DNA from: Nematopogon swammerdamellus
Taxonomy: Eukaryota > Arthropoda > Insecta > Lepidoptera > Adelidae
Direction: 5' to 3'
Assembly (NCBI GenBank): GCA_946902875.1
Contig: OX336351.1
Coordinates: forward strand, 558,001-622,000
Length of the DNA stretch: 64,000 nucleotides
How positions within the stretch are numbered: the stretch's first letter is position 1; every line of letters starts with the position of its first letter. The translations under genes and the position numbers were made by a program. Shown piece after piece: positions 53,692 through 64,000 of this stretch. The notes beneath the pieces are model-generated. The model had not been told where the DNA came from. It saw only the letters and a program-made list of their open reading frames with translations, and made no database searches.

Positions 53692-53762
53692 CGTACTTTA
53701 TGTCGTCGTCCCACCTGGCGGGTGGTCTTTCCACACTCCGTTTGCCTGTCCACGGCCGGTCC
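53692..53762 (-). mobile_element. RTE-type LINE fragment
   Basis: CGTCGTCCCACCTGGCGGGT and CACACTCCGTTTGCCTGTCC, as in the copies at 35,820 and 25,240. Confidence 0.85.
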
Positions 53763-54105
53763 CCCGACTGCTTTAAGTAAACGGAAATTATTTTTGATTT
53801 TTAAGGGTCGGGGTTTTTTAAATTTGTAATTTAACTTTTATTTAAAGCTTTTGAAAAAAAAACTGCATGCAAATCGGTCAACTTTTTAAGATAATTCTTT
53901 TTTTTTATTACTTAATTACTTATTACTTGATTACAAACATAGCTAACAACCATCCCGATTAAACCAGTTTTCTAATAAAAAAAACCGCATCCAAATCGGT
54001 CCATCCGTTTGGGAGCTACGATGCCACAGACAGACACACCAATACACACAGACACATTAAACTTACGCTATAACACGCCTCTTTTTTCGTCGGGGGTTAA
54101 AAATA
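53757..54105. repeat. R6 right half and R4 copy 2
   Basis: 53,757-53,815 has the GTCCCCCGACTGCTTTAAGT part of R6. 53,975-54,100 (ACCGCATCCAAATCGGTCCA, TTTTTTCGTCGGGGGTTAAA) is the reverse complement of R4 at 34,499. Confidence 0.7.
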
Positions 54106-54108
54106 TAC

Positions 54109-54280
54109 AAAAATATAAAAACCGCCCTCAAAAATGTATGAAATAAAAAAATAAAAATCGAACCCTAGAGTTGAAGGCGGTCGGTTATTTTTACTTGCTT
54201 TAGCACCACCGCCTTCAACTCTAGGGTTCGATTTTAATTTTTTTATTTCATACATTTTTGAAGGCGGTTTTTATATTTTT
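54109..54280. mobile_element. Fold-back MITE, about 73-bp arms
   Basis: AAAAATATAAAAACCGCC at the left and its reverse complement at the right; the arms include CGAACCCTAGAGTTGAAGGC. The loop of about 26 nt is CGGTTATTTTTACTTGC-like. One C/A difference is seen near each end. Confidence 0.88.
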
Positions 54281-54800
54281 AATTTAAATAGTTTTTTATT
54301 TCACAGTTTTTTTAGTAATTTTTATTGGCTATTAATGTACTCGGCGGAATCGCTCGGCCTTCGGCCTCGTGATTCCGCCTCGCTTTCCAATCCGATCTTG
54401 ACCAAAAAAAAATGGGACCACCTTGGAGCTAGACTGAACCGAACACAAAAAGAATCATCGAAGTCGGTTCACAATTAGGGGAGATATTGCTGAACATACA
54501 TAAAAAAAAAATACATACAGCCGAACATAGAACCTCCTCCTTTTTTGAAGTCGGTTAATAAAAAAGAATATTATGCTGTCTCACAATATTAGAGCGCGAA
54601 CGGTTCTCTTGATCATAAAAGCACAAGTTGCGAGGCTCCTTTATTACTTTCGTTTATTGCTATTAAAATGTTGGAAGATCTCTTTGTTTGGGTATTACCT
54701 TAACATAAATTTACCCTAACCTACCTATCCAAACAGGTACTGTAGACACAACGAAAGCTCGCCACAACACATCATTAACATAGCTACAAACATCCATCTT

Positions 54801-55309
54801 GTCAGCCTCGGCAGCTCAGTGGTGCGGTCGGTCGACTGTTGTTAAGCACATCTGGGCGCGGTCAGTACTTGGATGGGTGACTGCTCGATCTTTGGAGGTT
54901 GACCGTGGTGTTTATTCCACGTAAAACTGTAGGTCCCTTCCCTTCCTACCACCTAGGAAAGGTGGTACTTAGGGTTTAACCCGCCCGGGTTGATACCACT
55001 GCACTGAATAAAACGTCGGTCGAAACGGCTATGTAAATAGTTCGTGTTTTCCGTCCAGTTCAGTAGTGTAGATAGCCGACATGAAATGAAGGGAAGCACT
55101 GGCATGGCACCTAGTTCGCCAAGGTGTTATGGGCTGACATCACGGATGTTGTATAGCGCGGTTTTCTCAACCGTTCACTTTGAAAGAATGCGGCGCGCTC
55201 CCTCCGCTCTCCGCCTCCACCGTACTGATGCATTCTTTCGAAGTGAACGGTTGAGAAAACCGCGCTATAAAGGTGATGTGACCAACCGTGTCAGTTTCCA
55301 TTAAAAAAA
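54801..55309 (+). repeat. 5S-headed SINE interrupted by a MITE
   Basis: GTCAGCCTCGGCAGCTCAGT, GTTAAGCACATCTGGGCGCG + GTCAGTACTTGGATGGGTGA form the 5S-like head. The body follows with a small duplication (CCACCTAGGAAAGGTGGTA). At GATGTTGTA the SINE is broken by the MITE at 55,154-55,267 and resumes with GGTGATGTG to the A tail. Confidence 0.9.
55154..55267. mobile_element. MITE nested in a SINE (TA duplication)
   Basis: 114 bp with 38-bp inverted ends (TAGCGCGGTTTTCTCAACCG + TTCACTT.GAAAGAATGC), one mismatch, flanked by TA at 55,152-55,153 and 55,268-55,269. The TA duplication suggests a Tc1/mariner-type mover. It is clearly younger than the SINE it interrupts. Confidence 0.88.
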
Positions 55310-55646
55310 GAAGGACATTTAATTAAAGGAACCTAGGCAGTTTTGAGGCAGTCTAATATTTTGTATCAGGTGCATTAACCTCTCCCCATCTATCGTTCCA
55401 GCTACTGCTGGCGTCTGGCTGGGAGACGAGAGGAGACGAGAGGAGAGGAGCGTAGGGGCGGGGTGCGGTGGGGGTGGGAGCGGTGTCGACCTTTCAACTT
55501 TCCCGCCGCCGCTGATTAGAGCAATGATCTTGTCAATTTCGTCTCGTTTAGCTCCTCCAATGGCTGCCGTCTGGCTGAACATTTTGAACAATATTTTATT
55601 AGACCTCACATCAGGTTCGTTCACAAGACATTCCATGAAGTGTTTT

Positions 55647-55832
55647 CTTTATATGGAACCTGACACTGTTGGCTACATCACCCGCTAATCCCGTGATCTC
55701 AGTCCATCACACGTTGATGAACTCTTTTTTTTTAATGGAAACTGACACGGTTTGACATTACCTACAACATCCGTGATGTCGGCCCATAACACCTTGAGGA
55801 ACTAGGTGCCATGTCAGTGTCTCACTATGGTT
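55647..55832 (-). repeat. Two SINE 3' ends in tandem
   Basis: Two adjacent reverse-strand copies of the 5S-family 3' end: 55,647-55,722 (ending in GTGTCAGGTTCCATAT) and 55,724-55,832 (GTGTCAGTTTCCATTAAAAA). Confidence 0.75.
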
Positions 55833-55879
55833 ATGCCGGTTAGACTGGACTGGACAGTAATATAATATCATAAACATCA

Positions 55880-56010
55880 AAAATATAGTCGACTAAGGGA
55901 TAGGACGAGATGCCGTGCTAAAGGGCGACAGGATAGCCACGTCTCACCTTGGCAAGGTCCTTCCACAGTCATGCCAGCCAGTCAGTATGAGGTTAACTGT
56001 CTTCGTGTTT
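55880..56010 (-). repeat. Dispersed repeat R1, copy 5
   Basis: Reverse complement of the R1 centre: GTCGACTAAGGGATAGGACG, CCGTGCTAAAGGGCGACAGG, CACCTTGGCAAGGTCCTTCC. Confidence 0.7.
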
Positions 56011-56636
56011 TCTTGCTGCTTGGCTTGATAATCTATCTCATTGTCCAAATATTTTGACTACTGTACTGTCATTGACCAGAGTTCTTAGAGCACAACATCG
56101 ATTACTCTGTTTATCCCATTTGTCAGAAGACATCGGGGTGATGGTATGTATGTATATATATATAAATTTAGGCTTTAAAATATTATTACAAAACAAATAT
56201 TTCGCATACCACCTATACGATCAAAGTGGAACATACTCATGGTGGGGAAAATTATGCAATCACACAAGAATCACACATACCTGTACCCGTACTGTGTACA
56301 TTCTAAGTATGATTTATTTTTAAACAATACAGTTATTTCTATTTATGTTTATATTTGTACAGTATGTTTCAGGATAGGCTTGAGAAACTTCAGGAATAGA
56401 AAGTACTCATTATTATAAGAAAAAAATCCTTATCACTCAAATCGAAATTCCGGATTTTTTTTTTCATACAAAAATTGAAAATTTTAGTTAATCAAAACTC
56501 GATGGACAGTGAGTATGGGGAGATTTCGCAATAGTGCTGTCTAGGTATGGGTCGAGTCTGATGATGACCTAGTCCAGTGCCCTTTTTCTTTTGATGTCAT
56601 TCAAATTTAAGTGTTTAGAATTTACCCACATACGTG

Positions 56637-57556
56637 GGCTGTTCCGAAAATTGTTAGCCACAGAATAAATAATTTTTTTTTTTCCTGAAACTATTTTGAT
56701 TTGACCGCTAATTTAAATACAAATCTCCTCGATGAAAATTATTGGCCACCTATGTGTAGTTCTTTTTTTAAATATTTTTAACGGTTATCCGTCACTCATA
56801 TTTTATTTGCAACCGTGGACGTCTCGCGAGAAGCTTTTCGTGTTATGATTTTCTATGCTTATAAACTAGGGTTAACCTTCAAGGAATCTCACGAAAATTT
56901 GCAAGCTGCTTTTGGGGAGTCTGCTCCTGCGTTAGCAACAGTTACTTATTGGGTTCGTGAATTTAAACGTGGTCGAGAGAACCTAAACGATGACCCCAGA
57001 CCCGGCCGACCATAAATTGCAGTCACTCATGAAAACGTCATCAGGGTAGAGTGGCTATTGCGGGAGAATAGACACATTACACATCGGGAGATTCAGGCTG
57101 AACTGAAGATTGGTATTTCGAAGTTTGTCTGCCTCAACCTTTCGGGAGTTGAATAGCGAGCGCCCAAGGAGTGGCGTCCGTGGCATTCTTTTTCACCAAG
57201 ATAACGCGCCCGCTCACACACCGGTAGAAACATGGACTATTTGACAACTTCAGGGGTACAAAGGTTATCCCATCCTCCGTACAGCCCAGATTTAGCTCCA
57301 TGCGATTTTTTTTTATTTCCCCCGGTAAAAAAAATGCTTCGGGGGCGAAAATTCAACACTGCAGACGAGGCCGTCAAAGAATTTCGGCGCTTATTTTTCG
57401 ACCTCCCGCAAGATACGTTTTTTAAATGTTTTGAAACCTGGTTCACCCGAATGCATAAGTGCATAGGGATTGGAGGGAAATATTTTAAAAAGCTGTAAAT
57501 AATTTTTTTTTATATTCTAACAATTTTTCATTTCACTAACAATTTTCGGAACAGCC
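56637..57556 (+). mobile_element. mariner element with internally deleted transposase
   Basis: The 21-bp terminal inverted repeats begin GGCTGTTCCGAAAATTGTTA on both sides. The N-terminal frame starts at 56,815 (GTG instead of ATG): DVSREAFRVMIFYAYKLGLT and WVREFKRGRENLNDDPRPGR, the paired helix-turn-helix end of mariner transposase, then a stop. Further on, HQDNAPAHT near 57,195 and YSPDLAPCDFFLFP near 57,285 hold the second and third catalytic Asp. The segment with the first Asp is missing, so it cannot encode active enzyme. The flanking TA is preserved on the right and is TG on the left. Confidence 0.92.
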
Positions 57557-57904
57557 TATGTACAGTTCAATTCTACTAGTGAAGCATGTAAGTTAGTCAT
57601 TTTATTTTTATTTAATAAAGGTAGATGTTAACCGTCCACCAAATCTCGATTAAACGATTTTCACCAAAAAGTACTATAAAATGACCGAATCTGGGAAACG
57701 TTTCATAGCTTTTCGTCTTCAAATATGGACCCCTATCGAACTCTGAAGTTACGAAACCCTACCCACAAACAAGATTAGTAGAACAAGATTAGAGGACACA
57801 ACATCTAAGGGTACCAAATTGTGTTGATTCATCATCATCTCAGTAACTAAACTTGAGATCAAGGCCTCACTCAATTTACTTTAGGTACACAATACAAAAA
57901 ACCA

Positions 57905-57965
57905 TTCATGATTCAATTCAACCATTCATCAGCGAAAAATGTATTCTCTCATGAATGGTTTCTTT
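57905..57965. repeat. Small inverted repeat
   Basis: AACCATTCATGA at the left and TCATGAATGGTT at the right, with a third CCATTCATCAG between them. Confidence 0.65.
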
Positions 57966-58057
57966 CGGCACTTACTGGAATACTTATATATCAAAATTAT
58001 AAAATGTCTCCAAGCCAAGCCAATTGATTTCTACAGTAAGGTTCCACTTCACAATAT

Positions 58058-58603
58058 AGCCTAGTTCACATTAGTAGAATTAGCGGTAGAGTTATTAGGG
58101 CGAGTACTAAACAGCCCCCTCACTCTACCAATGTAGACGCAATCGGTAGAGTACTAGAATTTGGTAGAGTAGAGTGGATAGCACGGTGGTAGAGTAGCTC
58201 TACTACTTACTCGCACGTTTTGACTAAAAAGTAGCTTCTCAAAATTATCAGGAGTCATCCTCAAACACAATTTAAGCGAGTTCTCTCACAAGGAGTGCAG
58301 ACGCTCCGTGCGTTTTTCTTCTTTTCATCCAACCTCGAGTCCATATTCGTTTCCTTTTGTTCTGTTATTCTTCGAGAGCTAAAGTAATTTCTCCCAGCAA
58401 AACACCAGAAAGATTAGTTTCTAACTGCAGAACGACGGCGGGCGATGCTCAATGTAGTGCTTTTATCTTACACTGCCTAGTCTACTCTACCACTCTACTT
58501 TTGCGTGTGGACGGCTACTCTAGCGAAAACAGTAGAGTTAGTAGGGCAAAATAGTAGGTAGTCCACTCTACCGCTAACTCTACTAATGTGAACTATGTAG
58601 GCT
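58058..58603 (-). mobile_element. PIF/Harbinger-derived element, second copy
   Basis: The ends AGCCTAGTTCACATTAGTAG match the element at 50,652. The interior is its reverse complement (GGAGTCATCCTCAAACACAA; TTCTTCGAGAGCTAAAGTAA). It is flanked by TAT at 58,055-58,057 and 58,604-58,606. It is shorter (546 bp) and has a 5-bp TATGT difference near its right end. Confidence 0.85.
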
Positions 58604-58609
58604 TATTAG

Positions 58610-60460
58610 ATAATAAGTAGACAGGCAATGGGAACGGAATCCTGTGATCACTCTTGCTTTTTCAAAAACCAGTATCTTTTTTTAGGTTTCTGTACTCCGT
58701 ACGGAAGGCTATTACTAAACCTACGCCGTCTGTCTGTCTATCTGTACAATCTGTCATATCTGTATCTTTGGAACCGTAATAGGTAGCCGGTTGAAATTTT
58801 CACAGAATAGAAGGTTTGGATCTAAGCTTGCGATGGCTTCACCGAACATATCCGGGCCCATCGGCAGTTATTAATTTTATTATAGCGGATATCCCCGACG
58901 GGGTCCCATACCGAACCCCAAAAAAGAAAGCAATCCAACTCAAATAGCAAGGCATCACAAGCTGAGGATTCGGCGAAAATATAATGATGTCTGTAATTAT
59001 TTATGGTTCATTGAATGAGTGTTTATCTGGTGCCGGTTGATAGCACTATCTGCTCTGCCGGCGCGTCTGCTCTTTCCGCACACCAATATATTATTTTATG
59101 ATTTATTTAGCATTCAGTATAGTATGCCTGTATACCATGTTTTATAGTAAATACTAACCATGATACTACTTAGCCGCCGGCCGACGCCCTATTCGTTGAT
59201 CCCTACACGCGGAGCGCAAGTTTGTTGAAAAGAAAGTGTGAAAAATGGTTAGGTATTTATTTTTCAATAGGTAACATATATTCTTATATAAATTATTTTA
59301 AAGAAATCTATTTACATTTTACTAGTTTTTGTCCGCAGCTCGTGTAAATTTTTAAGGTTCCTTATCCGGTACGGGATCCTATTACTAAGCCTACGCCGTC
59401 TGTCTGTCTGTCTGTCTGTCCGTCCGTCCGTCTGTCCGAGGGCGGTATCTAAGGAACCGTCATAGGTAGCCTGTTAAAATTTTCACAGAATATGTGTTAT
59501 TTATTACGGCCGATATAACAATAAGAAAAAATTCAAAATAAAAAAAAGTAAAAAATTCACGGGGGTTCCCATAGAAGAAACCAAAAAGTGTAGTGTAGTG
59601 TGTGTAGCGCGCCATCTACCGAATAGAGTATGAAGCATTTTAACTAATCATGACATTTAACTAATATGAAGCATTTCGTAACACGCCAGAGATGGTGTGA
59701 GTGGCGCTAACCATGACATGGCGATACGGAACCCTCGGTGCGCGAGTTCGACTCGCACTTGGCTGCTTTTTTTTTCATTATTTTTGTCAGAACTTAAGAA
59801 AACTAAGTAACATAGACACTTTAAATTTGGTATAATGATAGATCTTGATGACGCGCAAGTATATAGTTGGTAGATATAACCTGTCATAATCGTTAACACG
59901 CTGCATGCAGTATTGTATGAGGGAAGTTAGTTAAGTGCATATTGTGACAAAGTTCTTTTTGTTCTAATTGTGTAGATTGAAGCATCTGTAGGCATTTCAT
60001 GGACAACTATTCAAAAATTCTTTTTTGAAGAGCTCTGTAAAAAAGTTAATTTCTCGTTGGATACCATATTAGCTTAGCGATGACCAAAAAACAACTTGTG
60101 TTGGATGGTGTCGTAAAAACTCTGCAGTGATTCGGCCGAGGGGAGTCAAAACACGTTTGGCATTATCAGTGGTGAGGAATCTTGGATTTATGCTTATGAT
60201 CCAGATTCCAAGCAGCAGTCGAACGTCTGGCTCTTCCAAGACGAGCCAAAACCAACCAAAGTCATACGCTCACAGTGCACTTCAAAGAAAATGGTTGGCA
60301 CGTGTGGCAAAGACTGGTCACGTTGCCACCATCATGCTTGAACATTGCAAGATAGGTAACGATAGGTGACTGGTATACCACAGTCTGCTTGCAGAGCGTT
60401 AGTATGTAGGTTCATATCACAAGATGGCTGTTAATGTGACCTTTAAATTTATTCCTGATT
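58610..60460. other. Repeat-rich sequence, no gene recognised
   Basis: Contains R5-like pieces at 58,680-58,830 and 59,350-59,500, both with CCTACGCCGTCTGTCTGTCT and CACAGAAT, and GGAACCCTCGGTGCGCGAGT at 59,730. 60,000-60,370 reads TRGVKTRLAL and MLMIQIPSSSRTSGSSKTSQ-like fragments, possibly an old mariner/Tc1 piece, but I cannot support it. Confidence 0.45.
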
Positions 60461-60462
60461 AA

Positions 60463-61138
60463 CCCTTCAGCTCCCACGATTTTAATAAACTTACGTACCG
60501 TTGACTCCCAGCCCTTTTCGCCGCGCGCAAAAACCCAAAATTTTGGCGCGCGCGCTCCCGCACAAATTCGAATATCCCGCCTCAATCGATCGATTCATCA
60601 CTGATCTGTATTCAGTCTTCTTTGTACTGAAATTGCGCGTTCAGTCATACCAAACACTTCAGGATTCACTTATTTAGAAGCACAGACCGATTTTTTGAAC
60701 TCCAGGCAAAACAAAACACGCTCGACATTTTTTTTTTGTTTTTTCTGACCAAAACTGTACAATTTCCATAGACGAGTCATACCTCTAAATAAAGCTAATA
60801 AGACGTACTCTCGAATACGGGTACACAAAATACGGTACAAGATCTGTGTATTCCAGTGTCTGTGGAAATGTCAGTCGTCATGGGAGCCTTTTTTTTTTTA
60901 CATTTTCAAAAAATATTTTCTGTGTGAAGGTGATGTGTTGCCCAGTCATGTTTGATAATAGTTATTAGTAAATTTAACCAAGAATGTATACCAGTAATCA
61001 GTTGTTTGATAGGAAATTGGTAGAATTAGTTATGAATTAAATAGAGAGCCGCGCCGCGCCGAGACCCGGCCGGGTCTTCTGGGAGTTATCAGATTGGCGC
61101 GTCATAAGACCCGGCCGGGTCTTCTGGTAGCCGAAGGG
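60463..61138. mobile_element. piggyBac-like non-autonomous element
   Basis: Flanked by TTAA at 60,459-60,462 and 61,139-61,142. The inverted ends are CCCTTCAGCTCCCA (left) and CCCTTCGGCTACCA (right, reversed). The TTAA duplication plus ends beginning CCC are typical of piggyBac elements. Near the right end are two copies of AAGACCCGGCCGGGTCTTCT, itself a palindrome. No transposase was recognised. Confidence 0.78.
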
Positions 61139-61149
61139 TTAAAATTGCA

Positions 61150-62190
61150 TGTGAAGGCACTCACGCTTGTTTATTTTAATTTATTTATTTCAGTAAATTC
61201 ACAGTGCATTCACATTGTTACACATATAGGTACATATATAAAATGAGTACTAATGAGACCATGAATTAACACAATATGGGTACAGATGTAAAATTTTAAT
61301 TACACTATAAGTAGGTATCTATACTTACGTATAACTATACAAAAATAAAAAAAATTAAAATGTTTTGGTGGTTAATAAAAAAAAATAACCAGGGTTAATT
61401 TATCGTCGCTTCGCTCTGCATCTTCTATAAATTTACCCTAACCTAATTTTGAGGCGGCACATGACGTTTTTGCATAGATTTATTCAATATCAATGTTTTT
61501 GTGCTTTACAAAAAAAGAAGGTTTTAATTCTTTCTCTGTCTGTGAAAATCTGTTTCTTTAATTTTGTTTTCTCCGAAACGTGTCTCCGTCAAAAAATTAT
61601 TTCACTAAAATTCATCTTTTAGCTCAGCCTACATATTAAACTAACCAGTAATTTGCGATTTTAATATTTGAGTTTATGTACGCGAGGGCGTGCTGAATTT
61701 TCGCTCGGCGAAAATTGTGGAACAGTTGGCTCAACAATATATTAATTAAGTATACTGTATGTAAGCGTAGGTACTGTATGTCTCTTTTTTCTTTAGTTAA
61801 CATAACAGGGGTTCTGGTCGCGAAAGGGTTAATATTAATGCGTCTTTGGCTTTGTTCTTCGTAATTTTTATTCATCTAAAATTTGCCTCTGCTATTCGAC
61901 GTCCCGGTTTGGCTCTTCATAATTATAGTAAGCCTACCTATACATATCTCTCTACTGATCGCGGACCTCCCATACAGTATGTAGTTACAAGATAAGAAGG
62001 TTATTTTAGAATTCGTCGAGGGGGTGAACAATCTTTGTCCCCAGTTATGCTCATCTCGCCGTGGGGTATAATGTATGCTTACGTGTGAACTGAAAGAAAA
62101 ACATATCTGAAATTCCGTATAGCGCGAAAACATACATTTGACATATAATAAATAAAACAAGATAGGTAAACTGAGGGATCGATATGGAGA
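61150..62190. other. No gene recognised
   Basis: AT-rich sequence; no coding motif or element ends identified. Confidence 0.4.
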
Positions 62191-62200
62191 AGTGGCTTAC

Positions 62201-62450
62201 CTACTTTAGGTCCGACACTAGCAACCGGAGCACAGATTCACTCCGAACGCGGCACTGGTCCCCTTTCAACACGAATTCACTGCACACGAGGGGCGAGTTT
62301 GCTCAGCGAGATAGCGATCTAGTGCGAGTTAGCGAACAAACAAGATTGTACAACTAGTCAACTAAGTAGGTAATAGGTGTACACAACGAAACGAACATGA
62401 CACGAAGTCGAGTGAGCCAGCGAGCCAGCATACGTACGTCAAAAAACTAA
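62201..62450 (-). promoter_or_regulatory. Candidate distal promoter and first non-coding exon
   Basis: On the minus strand, non-repetitive sequence rich in CTCGC/GTTCG motifs ends with ACCTAAAGTAG|GTAAGC, an excellent 5' splice site (last exon base 62,201). An initiator-like GTGCAGTGAATTCG lies about 85 bp upstream of the donor. There is no ATG frame of note, which suits a 5' UTR exon. It could belong to EndoA, giving a first intron of about 43.5 kb, or to another minus-strand transcript. Confidence 0.35.
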
Positions 62451-63063
62451 ATGACGGCTGAGCGGAAGTGAGAGAAACGTCAGTTATTATTCCATAGACA
62501 AATTATGAATAATTCTAGCAATACCGGAAGTTCGTTAAGTCGATATACACAAACGTCGTCAAAATGTACTAATTAAATGCCATAAAATCACTACTAAGGA
62601 AGAAATTATCATCATTGAAACTTTAATGCCGGAGTTATACTGTTCAGATTATTCTCTAACACTGTTTTCTGTCTTCAGGTACGTGAGATAAATATATAAC
62701 TTCGCATTTTGTTGGGTTCATCTTTAGGCCGATAAGGGCTTGAGCTTACTCTTACATATGGGCTAGATTGGGCTTATCTATTAACTTGGTTAGGTCATCT
62801 AAAACGCTTTCCCCTTTTTCTGCAATGACACCGTCATCCATAAACTTAGCTCGGATTCCACCCTTACAACCACCGACTGTATAGTTAGACTAAAAATGGC
62901 CGGGTCGAAGGGGTCCCCCTGCTGTCAACCGGATTGCACAATATTCGTATATGTTAGTCTATGTGGACTTCTAAACAGGTGTGCCAAATGCTATAAGTGT
63001 ACATATGTATGTATGTTTGTCAATGAATTTCTCGGAAACTAGAAATCGAATTGCTTTAATTAT

Positions 63064-63732
63064 TTTTGACGTGATGACGTCACGTCTTATAAATTGATGA
63101 ACACCGGCTGCACAAACGAAAAAGTGTCACGTTCCATCTGAACCTGTGTGTGCAAGCGAGAGCGCGTAACAAGCGATAGAGAGGCATATACAATAGTAGG
63201 AAATACAAAATATATTTGTCCGTCTTTTGCGAGCCTCGAACCCGCGGTCGCTGCCACCAATATTGTGTCACCGACCAGACGTCTTAACCACCCGGCTAAT
63301 CGATCATATACCTAGCGAAGCGAATTTGCTCAACAGGTGAAGATTTCATGAAGCGACATCTAGCGTCAACATCTAGCGTCAATAGTAAATGAAATACTTC
63401 AGCTTCGCAGTTAGGTAAGTGGTACAACGTTGTAGTATGCGCTTTGATAATATGTAGATGGCGTTATGTAGGATTACTGGGTAGATTTAATTATGTGTTA
63501 TGTAGAAATTTACAAATTTAAAGTTTATATTGATAATTAATATTATTAGTTTTTAAAGTACTCACATTTACGATTTAAGAATTAAACTTCTAAGCTCGGG
63601 TAAACTAAACTTGCACTGCAATATTTGATAAGTAGTGGATTTTTTGGCTTTTTAGGTTTTTTTAATTTAAAATAAACAAAAATTAATAGTCGTTATTTTA
63701 TAATATTTTTTATTAGTTATTATCACATCTTT
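63064..63732. repeat. Dispersed repeat R2, copy 2
   Basis: GACGTGATGACGTCACGTCT through GAGGCATATACAATAGTAGG, GCGAGCCTCGAACCCGCGGT and TAGTCGTTATTTT... matches 21,340-21,896, with extra sequence inserted at about 63,478-63,640. The antisense tRNA-like part is at 63,230-63,302. Confidence 0.85.
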
Positions 63733-63889
63733 AAATATAAATAATTTAACATATGTAAAATCACACAAATTCATTCATCTATATTATAGTGGTTCAAACC
63801 TATGCCTAAAGGCATTATCTGCCAGTAATGCCTGGGATTGTGAGTATGGTAGATGGGTAGTGCGGGTAATTTCTGTTTTGTATATAAAA

Positions 63890-64000
63890 AGTTAAATTAC
63901 AAATTAAAAAAATCCCGACCCTTAAAAAGTCAAATATAATTTCCGTTTACTTACTTAAAGGGGTCGGGGGCCGCTAAGTAAATACCCGCGCTGCTCTAAG
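63890..64000. repeat. R6 left half, cut by the window end
   Basis: AAAAAATCCCGACCCTTAAA and CCGTTTACTTACTTAAAGGG + GTCGGGGGCCGCTAAGT match 42,190-42,260. Confidence 0.8.

Overview
The window looks like nuclear DNA of a moth or butterfly (Lepidoptera): spliceosomal introns, an insect-type gene, AT-rich background with CpG-rich patches, and a dense load of SINEs, LINE remnants, MITEs and fold-back repeats typical of that order. This placement is an inference from one gene and from repeat style. There are no operons, and most long open frames lie inside repeats.

One host gene can be read with confidence: endophilin A (EndoA), on the minus strand from about 18.67 kb down to the left edge. Eight coding exons with GT/AG junctions and consistent phases encode 384 residues: an N-terminal amphipathic helix, the complete N-BAR domain (about residues 1-246) and a long Gly/Pro/Ser/Ala-rich linker. 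The SH3 domain should lie beyond the left edge; a weak candidate for the next linker exon touches base 1. The end of exon 3 and the first 26 bases of its intron occur as three tandem 155-bp copies, probably made through a 9-bp microhomology. Intron 6 holds a nest of elements, including a hAT-type element with a perfect 8-bp target duplication and a LINE fragment. Intron 1 holds two RTE-type LINE remnants.

The exon with the start codon has a good acceptor upstream of it at 18,674, so the gene must have at least one more 5' non-coding exon. Two candidates on the minus strand have CpG-rich or initiator-like sequence followed by a strong donor: one ending at 30,503 and one ending at 62,201. If either is used, most of the right-hand 45 kb is a giant first intron, which would explain why no other host gene is seen there.

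The rest is repeats: a SINE family with a 5S-rRNA-like head (31.0, 5.2, 54.8, 36.5 kb) whose body also occurs behind a tRNA-like head (52.8 kb); 3' ends of RTE-type and Jockey/CR1-type LINEs; a deleted mariner; two PIF/Harbinger derivatives with 3-bp target duplications; a piggyBac-like TTAA element; many snap-back MITEs, one of them nested in a SINE; a 122-bp perfect palindrome at 22.3 kb; and a minisatellite at 31.5-32.0 kb followed by two X-box-like palindromes. No virus-derived gene, CRISPR array, or functional tRNA or rRNA gene was recognised.
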